Source: Microbacterium sp. K24
Lineage (GTDB): Bacteria > Actinomycetota > Actinomycetes > Actinomycetales > Microbacteriaceae
DNA: 64,000 nucleotides
Reading direction: 5' to 3'
Assembly: GCF_004794465.1 (NCBI RefSeq)
Contig: NZ_SSDJ01000156.1
Coordinates: 62,001-126,000, forward strand
Shown: positions 56,083-64,000 of the stretch, piece after piece
Position numbering within the stretch: the stretch's first letter is position 1
Layout of the letters: each line of letters opens with the position of its first letter
Position numbers and translations under genes: made by a program
Notes under the pieces: model-generated
The model's database searches: none
Told to the model about the DNA's origin: nothing
What the model saw: only the letters and a program-made list of their open reading frames with translations

Positions 56083-56330
56083 TCCCTTGCGTCTTCTTGA
56101 ATCTCCCGACGGCGGTGGCGGTAGTCGGTCGCCAGACTCCACGCGAGAAAGGCGGAAACAGGCAAGATCGAGATCGCACCGAGCCACTCCGGCTCAGCGC
56201 CATTGCGGAGATACACCACATTGATCACTATCCCGAAGATGATCGCAGCGACGAAAAGCACGAGCCGAAGCGGGGAGAAGAGGATGCTCAGTCTTTTGCG
56301 AAAGGAGCGTCGATAGCTTTCGTCCATCAT
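56079..56330 (-). CDS. 83-residue two-span membrane protein
   Basis: The protein starts MMDESYRRSFRKRL and has hydrophobic segments at about 18-36 and 48-65. Its tail is charged (DYRHRRREIQEDARD). The ATG at 56330 shares its A with the TGA of the upstream 39-residue gene (TGATG), so the two are translationally coupled. No family is recognised. Its shape resembles the protein at 43612. Confidence 0.65.
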   Translation of the reverse strand: MMDESYRRSFRKRLSILFSPLRLVLFVAAIIFGIVINVVYLRNGAEPEWLGAISILPVSAFLAWSLATDYRHRRREIQEDARD

Positions 56331-56449
56331 CACCTGCACGCGTAGGTTCCGAACCAGGGCACCCCGACCACGACTCCGGATACGGGCACAAAAGTCCCGG
56401 CAGCCAGCGCGAGAACTGCCAAAGCCGAGGTCGCCACGTTTCGTCTCAT
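56330..56449 (-). CDS. 39-residue exported peptide
   Basis: ATG 56449 has a strong AAAGGAG six nt upstream. The product has a basic start (MRRN), a hydrophobic signal-like segment (VATSALAVLALAAGTFVPVS) and a short tail GVVVGVPWFGTYACR ending in a single Cys. The stop overlaps the next start. It could be a secreted peptide, a small membrane peptide or a truncated bacteriocin-like precursor; the sequence does not decide. No relative is recognised. Confidence 0.55.
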   Translation of the reverse strand: MRRNVATSALAVLALAAGTFVPVSGVVVGVPWFGTYACR

Positions 56450-56578
56450 GGTTTCTCCTTTGATTCCGTCGCCCCGACTGGGAGCGTCCTGAGACCTTCA
56501 CGCTGTCATGCCCGCGCCGGTATTCCGGAACTCAATGAAGAAGGGCATTGCCTCCCCCGAGGCCGCGATAGTGAAGTG

Positions 56579-56598
56579 AGGTAACTATGTAGTAGCCT
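56579..56598. promoter_or_regulatory. Candidate MarR operator overlapping the -10 box
   Basis: AGGTAACTA (56579-56587) and TAGTAGCCT (56590-56598) are inverted with 7 of 9 positions matching and a 2-nt centre. The right arm contains the -10 box TAGCCT (56593-56598), which stands 6 nt before the MarR ATG. Autorepression is likely. Confidence 0.55.
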
Positions 56599-56604
56599 CT
56601 TCAC

Positions 56605-57063
56605 ATGGAACCACTCCTGCTCGACCGCCTGCTGCTGATCGGTGACCTCTTTCAGCGAGACATGGCGCGCGCGTTCGACGGCACGGGGCTCACGACCGCC
56701 CGGGTGCACCTGCTGTGGGTGCTGCAGCATGCCGGACCGTCGACGCAGCGCGACCTCGCCCGGCTCTGCGACGTCACACCGCGCAACATCACCGGCCTCG
56801 TCGACGGGCTCGAGGAATCCGGCCATGTCCGCCGCACGCCTCACCCCACCGACCGTCGCGCCGTGCTCGTCGAGCTGACCCCGTCCGCCGCGACGACCAT
56901 GGCGGAGATGCAGCGCGAGCATGCCGAGCTCAACGCCACGCTCCTCGCCGCCGTCGCCCCGAAGGACCGGGCGGCACTGGAACGCGGCATCGCCGCGATC
57001 GCATCCCACCTCGAGACGCTCGTCGCGGAGGCGGCCGAAGACCGAGACCGGACCGCATCATGA
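56605..57063 (+). CDS. MarR-family transcriptional regulator
   Basis: The 152-residue protein has the MarR winged helix. The recognition region is GPSTQRDLARLCDVTPRNIT (about 52-71), with the wing VRRTPHPTDRRAVLVELT near 83-100 containing the conserved DRR. It dimerises through terminal helices. It overlaps the next membrane gene (ATGA), so it probably controls that pair through the palindrome in its own promoter. Ligand unknown. Confidence 0.92.
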   Translation: MEPLLLDRLLLIGDLFQRDMARAFDGTGLTTARVHLLWVLQHAGPSTQRDLARLCDVTPRNITGLVDGLEESGHVRRTPHPTDRRAVLVELTPSAATTMAEMQREHAELNATLLAAVAPKDRAALERGIAAIASHLETLVAEAAEDRDRTAS

Positions 57064-57734
57064 GCACCGAGACGCGGACGGTCCCCTCCGGCGCACCCTC
57101 GCGCGCGGCGCGGGTACGGAACTTCCTGCACCGTGCTCTGATCGCCGAGCTGCGCGTCTACTCGAGCATCGGCCGCGCGATCGCCCGCCGCCCCGCCGTT
57201 CCGAAGGGCGGCACCGGCATCGCGTATCACCGGCCGGTGATGACCATCGTCATCATCTTCATCGTGCTGTCGGCCGTCGAGATCCCGATCCTCGACCTCA
57301 TCGTGCATCCCTGGCCCGCCGTGCGCATCCCGATCCTCATCCTCGGCATCTGGGGTCTCACGTGGATGATCGGGCTGCTCTGCGCGATGCTCCTGCGTCC
57401 GCACGCGATCGGACCCGACGGCATCCGCATCCGCAGCGGGCTCGAGATCGACGTCGCGGTCGCGTGGGACGACATCGCCTCGGTCGCGATCGCGAAGCGC
57501 GTCGATGAACCGAAGACGCCCCGGATCACCGTCATCGAGGGCGGCGTCGAGTACGCCGAGCGCATGCAGGACGAGACCAACATCGAGATCGAGCTGGAGC
57601 GCGCCGTCGGCATCCGCCTCCCCGGGCTCCCGCCGAAGGGCGGACGGCAGGACGTCACCCGCATCCGCCTGTGGGCCGACGACCCGCGCGCGTTCCTCGC
57701 CGCCGCGCGTCCCTTCCTCATCGCCGCGGACTGA
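57060..57734 (+). CDS. Two-span membrane protein with cytoplasmic C-terminal domain
   Basis: The 224-residue protein has hydrophobic segments at about 60-81 and 88-111. A soluble part follows, with an Ile/Val-rich PH-like strand pattern (HAIGPDGIRIRSGLEIDVAV, then WDDIASVAIAKR). It is cotranscribed with the MarR regulator. Family is unrecognised; the PH-like reading is tentative. Confidence 0.75.
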   Translation: MSTETRTVPSGAPSRAARVRNFLHRALIAELRVYSSIGRAIARRPAVPKGGTGIAYHRPVMTIVIIFIVLSAVEIPILDLIVHPWPAVRIPILILGIWGLTWMIGLLCAMLLRPHAIGPDGIRIRSGLEIDVAVAWDDIASVAIAKRVDEPKTPRITVIEGGVEYAERMQDETNIEIELERAVGIRLPGLPPKGGRQDVTRIRLWADDPRAFLAAARPFLIAAD

Positions 57735-57740
57735 CCCCGT

Positions 57741-58151
57741 TCACTCCAGTCCGCGCTCCGCGAGCCACTGCTTGCCGACCCGGACGGGCGCGCGCGTCAG
57801 CCAGGAGTCCGTCACGAGCTCGGTCAGCCGCTCGCGGTCGATCACGTCGAGACGCACGAGCAGATTCGGGTACCCGTCGAAGTGCGGAATGGTGAACAGC
57901 ACGTCGGGCTCGGCGGCGAGCAGGGCCTCCTTCTCCTCGAGGCCGGCCGTGCGCACGCCGATCACCACGCCGTCCGGCCACGAGCGACCGCGCTCCTCCA
58001 GCTGACGCAGGTCGGTCGCGCGCGGACCGCGGACCCCGGTGAACATGCCGCTCTTGACCCGCCAGGCGACCGTCCCGGTGTGCCCGTCCGTCACTTCGAG
58101 CACGCCGGGAAGAGCGAGCGCGATCTCGCGCAGATCGTCGACGGTGGCCAT
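57741..58151 (-). CDS. MmcQ/YjbR-family protein
   Basis: The 136-residue protein has the YjbR/CyaY-like pattern: VDDLREIALALPGV at the start, DGVVIGVRTAGLEEKEALLA near 60-79, FTIPHFDGYPNLLVRLD near 86-102, and the C-terminal SWLTRAPVRVGKQW. Members are small DNA-binding-like proteins of unclear role. It ends 6 nt from the convergent membrane gene and is 12 nt downstream of the isomerase gene, so it may be read with the sugar operon. Confidence 0.85.
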   Translation of the reverse strand: MATVDDLREIALALPGVLEVTDGHTGTVAWRVKSGMFTGVRGPRATDLRQLEERGRSWPDGVVIGVRTAGLEEKEALLAAEPDVLFTIPHFDGYPNLLVRLDVIDRERLTELVTDSWLTRAPVRVGKQWLAERGLE

Positions 58152-58163
58152 GCCGTCAGGATC

Positions 58164-59798
58164 TCAGATGCTCACATCCCCCACCAGGTTGACCTTGATG
58201 CCCATGCCCGCGAACATCGCGGCCTTGGCGATCAGCGCCTTGTCGGCGGTCTCGGCGTCGGGCGCGTAGACGAGCTGCGCGTGGTTCGCCTTGTGGCGGG
58301 CCATGAACTGGTCGCGCGAGATGCCGTGGAGCACGACGTGCGCGATCGGCCATTCCGGGTTCGTGGCGTCCTTGCGGCGCTTCGTCTCCTCTTCCGGCAG
58401 CTCGACGACCGACGCACGGAAGATGTCGGCCTGCAGGATGCCGTCCGCGATGAACACCCGCGACAGCACGATCTCGCCCGGCTTCGAGACGCCATTGATC
58501 GTGGCGCCGCCCGCCGGGAAGAACACGTGCCCCTGACGCCAGCCCTCGGCGTTCTGCCATCCGCCCAGGTGCGACGCCGGCACAGAGCCCGAGATCTCGT
58601 AGACCCAGACGAACCGATCGTCGAAGTCCTCGCCCCAGCGCACGTCGTGCAGCGTGTTGTCGGGCACGAGGCCCATCGCGCGCCAGACCCGGTCGGTGAC
58701 GAGCGCGTCGACCGCGACGCCCTCGTCGGCCTCGTTGAAGTGCGGGAACGCACGGCCCTCGTGCAGCACGCGCGAACCGTCGCGCGAGGTGACGGGCGGG
58801 CGATCGGTGGAGTTCAGGATGCCCTCGGCCAGGTCGGATGCCGGCACGAGATCCTTAAGACCCTGCTGGTACTGGATGCCGACCGCGTCGAGGCCGAAGT
58901 CGTCGGCGATGCGCAGGGCGGCGATGTACATCTTCATCTGCCACTGCACCTGCTCGCGGGTGAGCTCGGTCGCGGCATCCTCGCCGTACTGGAAGGTCAT
59001 GCCGGCATCGATCAGCCAGTCGTAGGCGGCGTTCGCCTCGTCCTCCGAGACCTTGAGCATCTCGGCGTACAGGGCCGACTGCGACAGGCGCTCCTTGTAG
59101 ATGCCGGTCTCGTTCAGCAGCTCGTCGTCGAAGATCGCGTTGTACATGCCCATGCAGCCCTCGTCGAAGACGCCGATGATGGCCTTCTCGGCGAGCAGCT
59201 CGGCGGCGAGCGCCTCACCCAGCTGCTTCTCGGGGCTGTCCGGCAGCTCGGGGAGAGGGCGCACGTGCGAAGCATCGTGGGTGATGGTGCCGGTCTCGGT
59301 CCACTCCTTGATACCGGCCTTGAACCAGTCGTCGGTGAAGTCGACCGACCAGATCGAGGCATACGGCTTGTCCATCTTGGTGAGGCCCGCGTTCAGTCCG
59401 AGGAGCCCGACGAGTCCCGGCCAGTCGCCGGCGAAGTTCGCGACGGTGAGGATCGGCCCTTCATGCGACCGCAGGCCGGCGAGCACGTGGTGCGAGTACT
59501 GCCACACGGCCTCGGCGACGATGAGCGGAGCATCCGTCGGGATGTTCTTGAAGACCTCGAGGCCCATGCGCTGGCTGGAGATGAAGCCGTGCCCGGTCGC
59601 GGGGTCGACCTCGTTGGCGCGGATGACCGTCCAGCCGAGGTCGTTGAACACCCCGGTGACCCCGGCCTCGAGCTCGACCTGCACGGGCCAGCCGCCCGTG
59701 TTGGCGGATTCGCGCAGATCGCCGGAGGCGATGAGGTACGCCGTCTTCGGCGCCGATTCCGGACGGGATGCCGGGGTCGGCAGGGTGTAGGTGGTCAT
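58164..59798 (-). CDS. L-fucose/L-arabinose isomerase-family sugar isomerase
   Basis: The 544-residue protein resembles FucI/AraA-superfamily isomerases. It has an N-terminal Rossmann-like region (VIRANEVDPATGHGFISSQR), a middle segment with GVFDEGCMGMYNAIFDDELL near 190-209 and a late metal-site region (WPIAHVVLHGISRDQFMARH). It should interconvert an aldose and ketose. GGAGG precedes the ATG at 59798, and the start overlaps the GH116 stop. With the kinase it could form an isomerase-kinase pathway. Which sugar is used cannot be told. Confidence 0.75.
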   Translation of the reverse strand: MTTYTLPTPASRPESAPKTAYLIASGDLRESANTGGWPVQVELEAGVTGVFNDLGWTVIRANEVDPATGHGFISSQRMGLEVFKNIPTDAPLIVAEAVWQYSHHVLAGLRSHEGPILTVANFAGDWPGLVGLLGLNAGLTKMDKPYASIWSVDFTDDWFKAGIKEWTETGTITHDASHVRPLPELPDSPEKQLGEALAAELLAEKAIIGVFDEGCMGMYNAIFDDELLNETGIYKERLSQSALYAEMLKVSEDEANAAYDWLIDAGMTFQYGEDAATELTREQVQWQMKMYIAALRIADDFGLDAVGIQYQQGLKDLVPASDLAEGILNSTDRPPVTSRDGSRVLHEGRAFPHFNEADEGVAVDALVTDRVWRAMGLVPDNTLHDVRWGEDFDDRFVWVYEISGSVPASHLGGWQNAEGWRQGHVFFPAGGATINGVSKPGEIVLSRVFIADGILQADIFRASVVELPEEETKRRKDATNPEWPIAHVVLHGISRDQFMARHKANHAQLVYAPDAETADKALIAKAAMFAGMGIKVNLVGDVSI

Positions 59799-62365
59799 GA
59801 TGCCTCCGGTGTTGGGGTCGTGGTGAGCGGGAACGTCTGGGAGGCGCCCGCTCGGAGTCGGATGCCGCGGCCGAGGCTCCGGCCGTGCAGCTGCAGATCG
59901 GCGATATCGAGCGTGCCGCCGTCGAGGTGGAGGGTCAGCGCGTCGCCGTCGATCTCGACGCGCCCCCACCCCGTGCCCGTCGTGAACAGGAAACGCTCGG
60001 CCGCACCGTGGGGCGCGAACGACAGCACTCCCGTCGGCGCGTCCCACTGGGCGCCGGTCGCACCCAGGAGCAGCGCCCAGGACGCGAGCGACCGCGCGTA
60101 GTGGTTGCCGCACTCGATCTCGTTCCAGGGACTGCGGTGGCCGCCGTCGTAGCGGGCACGCAGCGTGCGCTCGACGAGCAGCGCGTCGTCGTAGCGTCCG
60201 GCGAAGAGCAGGGATGCCGCGACCTGATGCTCGATGCCCGTCCACACCTCGTCGGAGTACACGAACGGGATGGCGGGTCGTCCGCCGCGCGGCCAGGAGG
60301 CGAGCAGCAGGCCTCCCTCATCGTTCAGCGCGTAGACCCGCTGGGTGCTCTCGTGGGCGGACAGGTCGTCGCGGTGGTTGTGCGCGACGATCGCGGCCAG
60401 GGCGGAGTCGACGCGCTCGGCCGGCAGGATGTGCCCGAGTCCGTTCACGTAGGCGTGGAACTGGCCGAGCAGCTGGTCGCTGAGCACGCCCTCGCCGTAC
60501 TGGTACCGGTGGGCGTCGGGGTCGTCGATCACCTGACGGTAGTACTCGCCGTTCCAGAGCGTCTCGTCCGTGGCGGCGGCGACGTGGTCGGCGCGGGCGG
60601 ACCACGATCTCGCGCGCTCGGCCTCGCCGAGGTGCTCCGCCATGCGGGCTCCCGCGCGGAGCGCCGCCAGGTACACGCCGTTCGCGAGCGGCTCGGCGCC
60701 GTGGAACTCGATGTCGTAGGTGTTGTGCATCTCGCCGTCGAGCAGTCCGTCGCCGTCGCGATCCCACTCGCGGACGGCGTAGTCGAGCGTGCGGGATGCC
60801 GCCGGCCACAGTTCGCGCAGGAAATCGTCGTCGCCGCTGAAGCGCCATTCGCGATGAAGACGCAGCAGGGTGCCGAGCTGGCCGTCGACCGCCGGAGCCA
60901 TGAACCACGCGGGGCCGCCGAAGATGCGGTTGCCGCGGAACTTCTGGGCACCCTCGTGATCGGTCTCGAGCAGGTATTCGACGCGGCGAGCGCTGCGCTC
61001 CAGCGAGGGGAACAGCCAGGCGAGGGTCTGCGCGTAGGACCAGACGTGCGTGCAGGTGCCCTCGCACGAGCCGCCGTGATCGAACGATCCCTCCCACGCC
61101 GCGAAGACCGGCCCCTCCCCCAGCTCGGGGTTCGGGGACTCCAGCACGAAGCCGGTCGTGGAACGGGCGGCGGCGATGTTCGCGCCGATCGCATCGACGA
61201 GCACCGGATCGAGGCTGCTGCCGTACAGCGCCTCGACGAAGGCATCCGTCGCCCCCTCGAGAGCGGGGAGCTCGCGGTGGAGGTGCGTCGCGGCCGCCCA
61301 GGCGTCGGCCCAGATGGTCGCGTAATGGTTGCGGACCGTCGGCGACAGCGGGCCGTCCTCCGGCGGATCCGCGAACACGATGTGGCCGTGCCAGCCGCGG
61401 CGACGGTGGGGGAAGCTCCAGGAGAGCACGAACTCGAAGTCGTGGGACTCCCCCGGAGCGAGCGCGTGCACGATGCCGAGGGATCCGGTGCGCAGACGCG
61501 GGAGCTTCGCGAGCATCTCCTCCTCGGTGAGGGGCGCGGCGTCCGGGTCGGCGTCGAGCTCGGCGAACAGACCGCGCGGACGGTCCTCGAGCGTGAGCCG
61601 CGGTTCGGCTCCCAGGAGACCGTCATCGGTCAGGTCGTTCCAGAACAGGCGCGCCCCGTCGGGCCAGTAGCTCGTGACCCACTGCGGTTTCACCGTGGTC
61701 GCGGCATCCGTCGTCGTGAGGCTCAGCGTGCCGTAGCCCGGATCGTCCTCGGGGAGATCGATGCCGAAGTCGAGGCCGCGGACGTCGCCCTCCTCGCGCC
61801 ACCGCACGTGCTGCGTCGCGCGCATGCCCCACGGAGCGTCGGGTCCGGGCGTGCCACGGCCGGCCGTGTGCGAGACGCTGCCGACGACCGTGACCGCGAC
61901 CGGCGTCGTGCCGGGATTCGTCACCCGGTAGCGCAGCACTGCGGCCGGGATGCCGGAGGCGTCGGCATCGAGCGGCACCAGCGGCGTGAACGCGTGCAGC
62001 GAGACATCGACCGGGAGCGCGGCGTCGGTGAAATCGACGTCGACCACGGGATACTCCCCGTGCAGGGTCGCGCCGTCGAGGCGTGGAAGCCCGGCCAGCT
62101 GATCGAACGCATAGCCGGCGTCGGCGTCGTACCGACCGGTGATCTTCGCCTCCAGCACGCGGGTCACAGGATCGCCGCCTTCGGGCCTCGCGTGGATCGC
62201 GAAGAACGAGTGCGGGTTGCGCCGCCCCTTGTCGGGCAGGTTCTCGAACTCCCAGTCGCGCAGCTCCCCGCGTGCGCCGATCGACACGTTGCCGGTGCCG
62301 ATGCCGCCGAGCGGGAACGCGGTCGCCTCCGACGTGTGCGGGATGCCGCGTGCGCGCCGGCTCAT
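59795..62365 (-). CDS. GH116-family beta-glycosidase (GBA2-like)
   Basis: The 856-residue protein has the GH116 N-terminal beta domain (TAFPLGGIGTGNVSIGARGE at 14-33) and an (alpha/alpha)6 catalytic domain. The nucleophile Glu is expected in SCEGTCTHVWSYAQ near 423, and the acid/base Asp in HNTYDIEFHG near 545. DEVWTGIEHQVAAS and WNEIECGNHYARS follow. There is no signal peptide, so it acts in the cytoplasm on an imported glycoside. Family members cleave beta-glucosides or beta-xylosides. Both ends overlap neighbours by 4 nt. Confidence 0.88.
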   Translation of the reverse strand: MSRRARGIPHTSEATAFPLGGIGTGNVSIGARGELRDWEFENLPDKGRRNPHSFFAIHARPEGGDPVTRVLEAKITGRYDADAGYAFDQLAGLPRLDGATLHGEYPVVDVDFTDAALPVDVSLHAFTPLVPLDADASGIPAAVLRYRVTNPGTTPVAVTVVGSVSHTAGRGTPGPDAPWGMRATQHVRWREEGDVRGLDFGIDLPEDDPGYGTLSLTTTDAATTVKPQWVTSYWPDGARLFWNDLTDDGLLGAEPRLTLEDRPRGLFAELDADPDAAPLTEEEMLAKLPRLRTGSLGIVHALAPGESHDFEFVLSWSFPHRRRGWHGHIVFADPPEDGPLSPTVRNHYATIWADAWAAATHLHRELPALEGATDAFVEALYGSSLDPVLVDAIGANIAAARSTTGFVLESPNPELGEGPVFAAWEGSFDHGGSCEGTCTHVWSYAQTLAWLFPSLERSARRVEYLLETDHEGAQKFRGNRIFGGPAWFMAPAVDGQLGTLLRLHREWRFSGDDDFLRELWPAASRTLDYAVREWDRDGDGLLDGEMHNTYDIEFHGAEPLANGVYLAALRAGARMAEHLGEAERARSWSARADHVAAATDETLWNGEYYRQVIDDPDAHRYQYGEGVLSDQLLGQFHAYVNGLGHILPAERVDSALAAIVAHNHRDDLSAHESTQRVYALNDEGGLLLASWPRGGRPAIPFVYSDEVWTGIEHQVAASLLFAGRYDDALLVERTLRARYDGGHRSPWNEIECGNHYARSLASWALLLGATGAQWDAPTGVLSFAPHGAAERFLFTTGTGWGRVEIDGDALTLHLDGGTLDIADLQLHGRSLGRGIRLRAGASQTFPLTTTPTPEAS

Positions 62366-63870
62366 GCGGAGGCTCCGCGCTGCACCGCGGCGAGCTCGTG
62401 CACGACGTCTTTCGAGGCGTCGTACAGCCGCACGTACCGATCGAAGAGAGAGTCGTAGAGCGGACGGAGGGTTTCGTCCGGGGCGATGGTCTCGGCGATC
62501 GGGTTCCAGTCGGTGATGACGGGGGCCGCACCTGCGTCGGCGGTCGCGGTCGCGGCGAGGAAGGCCGCACCGTAGCTCGCGCCGATGGTGGTCGCCGGAA
62601 CCTCCTGGACGAGTCCGGTGATGTCGGAGACGACCTGCAGCCAGAGGCGCCCCTGCGTGCCGCCGCCGACCGCGACGATCCGTCGGATGTCGGCTCCCGC
62701 GGCGCGCATCGTCTCGACGTTGTGCCGCACGCCGAGGGCCGTCGCCTCGAGAGCGGCGCGGTAGAGGTCGCCGCGCCCATGCTCGAGGGTGAGCCCGGCG
62801 ATGACACCGCGGGCATCCGGATCCTGGATCGGCGTGCGCTCGCCCGCGAAGTACGGCAGCACGAGCAGGCCGCGGGCTCCCGGCCCCGCCCTCTCGGCAT
62901 CCGCGAGCAGCTCCGGATAGTCGGCGCCGGTCAGATCCTTCAGCCAGGCGGTGAGCGCGCCGGATGTCGAGAGTCCCCCGGCGAGATTCCGGGTGCCGGC
63001 GAACGCGCCGGCCGTCGTCCACATCGACGGCGTGCGCAGCGTCTCCTCGCCGGTCGCCACGGTGCTGGTGAAGACCATGAACATCGTGGTTCCGTACATC
63101 AGCATCAGGTCGCCGACCTCCTGCGCCCCCACGCTCACCGCCTCGGTCCACGCGTCGATCGTGCCGGTGATGACGGGGGTTCCCGCCGGGATGCCGGTGG
63201 CGGATGCCGCATCCGCGGTCACCTCGCCGGCGAGGTCACCCGCCCAGGCGAGCGCGGGCTGCTCGATGCCGTCGGCGTAGTCCTCCCACCAGGGGTCGTG
63301 CCAGCGCTCGTTCTCGATGTCATAGAGGGGCGAGACCTGGCTCGCCGACTGGTGGTCGAGCACGTACGCCCCGGTGAGCCTGCGCACGAGCCAGGACGCC
63401 GGCATGAAGAGTCGGCGGGCGCGGGTCCGAGCGGCGGGGTCTTCGTCGGCGACCCAGACGATCTTGGGTCCGCCGGCCTGCGAGGTGAGGGTCGATCCGC
63501 CCACCCGGGTGATCTCGTCGACGCCGAGTTCTGCGGTCATCCGCTCGATCTGCGCGGTCGACCGTGTGTCGACGCCGTAGAGGATCGCGGGCCGGACCGG
63601 CTCGTCCGCGTCGTCGGCGAGGAGGATGCACGGTCCCATGCCGCTGACGCCGACCCCGACGATCTCGGCATCCGGTGCCGCGGCGAGCAGCTCGTGCGCG
63701 ATCGCCACGAACTCCTCCCACCAGACGTCGGCGTCCATCTCGACCCAGCCGGTCCGCGGACGGCTGACGTCATGAGCCTTGGTCGCGGTCGCGAGGATCA
63801 TGCCGTCGCCATCGACCAGCACGCCTTTGCTGCTGGACGTGCCGATATCCACCCCGAGGGTGCAGCGCAT
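62362..63870 (-). CDS. FGGY-family carbohydrate kinase
   Basis: The 502-residue protein has the N-terminal FGGY ATPase fold LGVDIGTSSSKGVLVDGDG (5-23), the substrate Asp region GVDTRSTAQ, PYFAGERTPIQDP near 355 and VGGGTQGRLWLQVVSDI near 413. It resembles xylulokinase/gluconokinase-type enzymes and should phosphorylate the ketose made by the isomerase. AAGGAGG stands six nt before the ATG at 63870. It heads the operon, whose promoter contains a LacI-type palindrome. Confidence 0.9.
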   Translation of the reverse strand: MRCTLGVDIGTSSSKGVLVDGDGMILATATKAHDVSRPRTGWVEMDADVWWEEFVAIAHELLAAAPDAEIVGVGVSGMGPCILLADDADEPVRPAILYGVDTRSTAQIERMTAELGVDEITRVGGSTLTSQAGGPKIVWVADEDPAARTRARRLFMPASWLVRRLTGAYVLDHQSASQVSPLYDIENERWHDPWWEDYADGIEQPALAWAGDLAGEVTADAASATGIPAGTPVITGTIDAWTEAVSVGAQEVGDLMLMYGTTMFMVFTSTVATGEETLRTPSMWTTAGAFAGTRNLAGGLSTSGALTAWLKDLTGADYPELLADAERAGPGARGLLVLPYFAGERTPIQDPDARGVIAGLTLEHGRGDLYRAALEATALGVRHNVETMRAAGADIRRIVAVGGGTQGRLWLQVVSDITGLVQEVPATTIGASYGAAFLAATATADAGAAPVITDWNPIAETIAPDETLRPLYDSLFDRYVRLYDASKDVVHELAAVQRGASA

Positions 63871-63918
63871 GGCGTCCTCCTTGAAACCAGAGCGGCGGGA
63901 ATCTGAAACCTGATCGTC

Positions 63919-63948
63919 ACTGTACGCGAAATCGATTTCAAGACGCAA
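63919..63948 (-). promoter_or_regulatory. Promoter of the FGGY kinase operon with LacI-type operator in its spacer
   Basis: On the minus strand TTGCGT (63943-63948) and TACAGT (63919-63924) are 18 nt apart. GAAATCGATTTC (63928-63939), a perfect 12-bp palindrome with the central CG of LacI-family operators, lies between them, so repression by steric block is expected. The LacI-type gene is not in the window. From 63949 to 64000 no gene is recognisable. Confidence 0.65.
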
Positions 63949-64000
63949 GCGGGAGCGACTCTTGCTGCACAGATCCGGGGAGAAGAGGGTGTCCACCGTT

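Overview
The window is high-GC DNA (roughly 70% by eye) with tightly packed genes, GTG starts, 4-nt stop/start overlaps and GGAG-type ribosome sites. An HspR-type inverted repeat lies before clpB, and many starts look leaderless. The protein set (CoaBC, standalone AceE, NRDE and MmcQ/YjbR proteins) fits an actinobacterium, most likely Microbacteriaceae and probably Microbacterium. The genus is an inference. No rRNA, tRNA, CRISPR array, transposase or phage gene was seen, and no gene-free stretch exceeds 300 bases.

Layout. (1) 1-9708: uptake and amide hydrolysis. An amidohydrolase cut by the left edge sits with an APC permease facing a TetR gene, followed by a nitroreductase. A GntR regulator faces an aminopeptidase-like hydrolase, APC permease and acetamidase/formamidase operon, and a further APC permease follows. 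(2) 9713-12609: a purine permease and an 8-oxoguanine-deaminase-type amidohydrolase. (3) 12843-20638: secreted GH27 alpha-galactosidase, esterase, PucR-type regulator and a ribose-type sugar ABC transporter. (4) 20797-22959: clpB. (5) 23032-33690: allantoin and glyoxylate genes, namely hyi-glxR-gcl-glycerate kinase-allB, malic enzyme-DUF6986-allE, and an IclR-family regulator. (6) 33795-37348: aceE and an SDR. (7) 37357-43562: uraD-uraH-uricase, a purine permease, bcp peroxidase, coaBC, an NRDE protein and an orphan 53-residue protein. (8) 44006-52034: guaD-azgA-xdhABC and an AraC/GATase regulator. (9) 52121-58151: small membrane proteins, two GT4 glycosyltransferases, a MarR regulator and others. 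(10) 58164-63870: an FGGY kinase-GH116 glycosidase-sugar isomerase operon.

How it works together. Guanine and 8-oxoguanine-type purines are imported and deaminated, oxidised to urate by XdhABC, then converted by uricase, UraH and UraD to allantoin. AllB opens allantoin, and AllE acts at ureidoglycine. Glyoxylate then goes through Gcl, Hyi, GlxR and glycerate kinase to central metabolism, or possibly through DUF6986 and malic enzyme to pyruvate. Allantoate amidohydrolase and ureidoglycolate lyase are not in the window.

The strongest new signal is a regulon read directly from the DNA. Seven intergenic regions each hold two 15-bp TTCC-N7-GGAA-like palindromes whose starts are exactly 21 bp apart. 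They lie before the 8-oxoguanine deaminase, hyi, malic enzyme/iclR, uraD, bcp and guaD genes, and before a lone 53-residue protein of unknown function. A second shared element (CCGACAGATGTC, then 22 bp, then an ATGAC -35 hexamer) links the sugar ABC transporter to the alpha-galactosidase.
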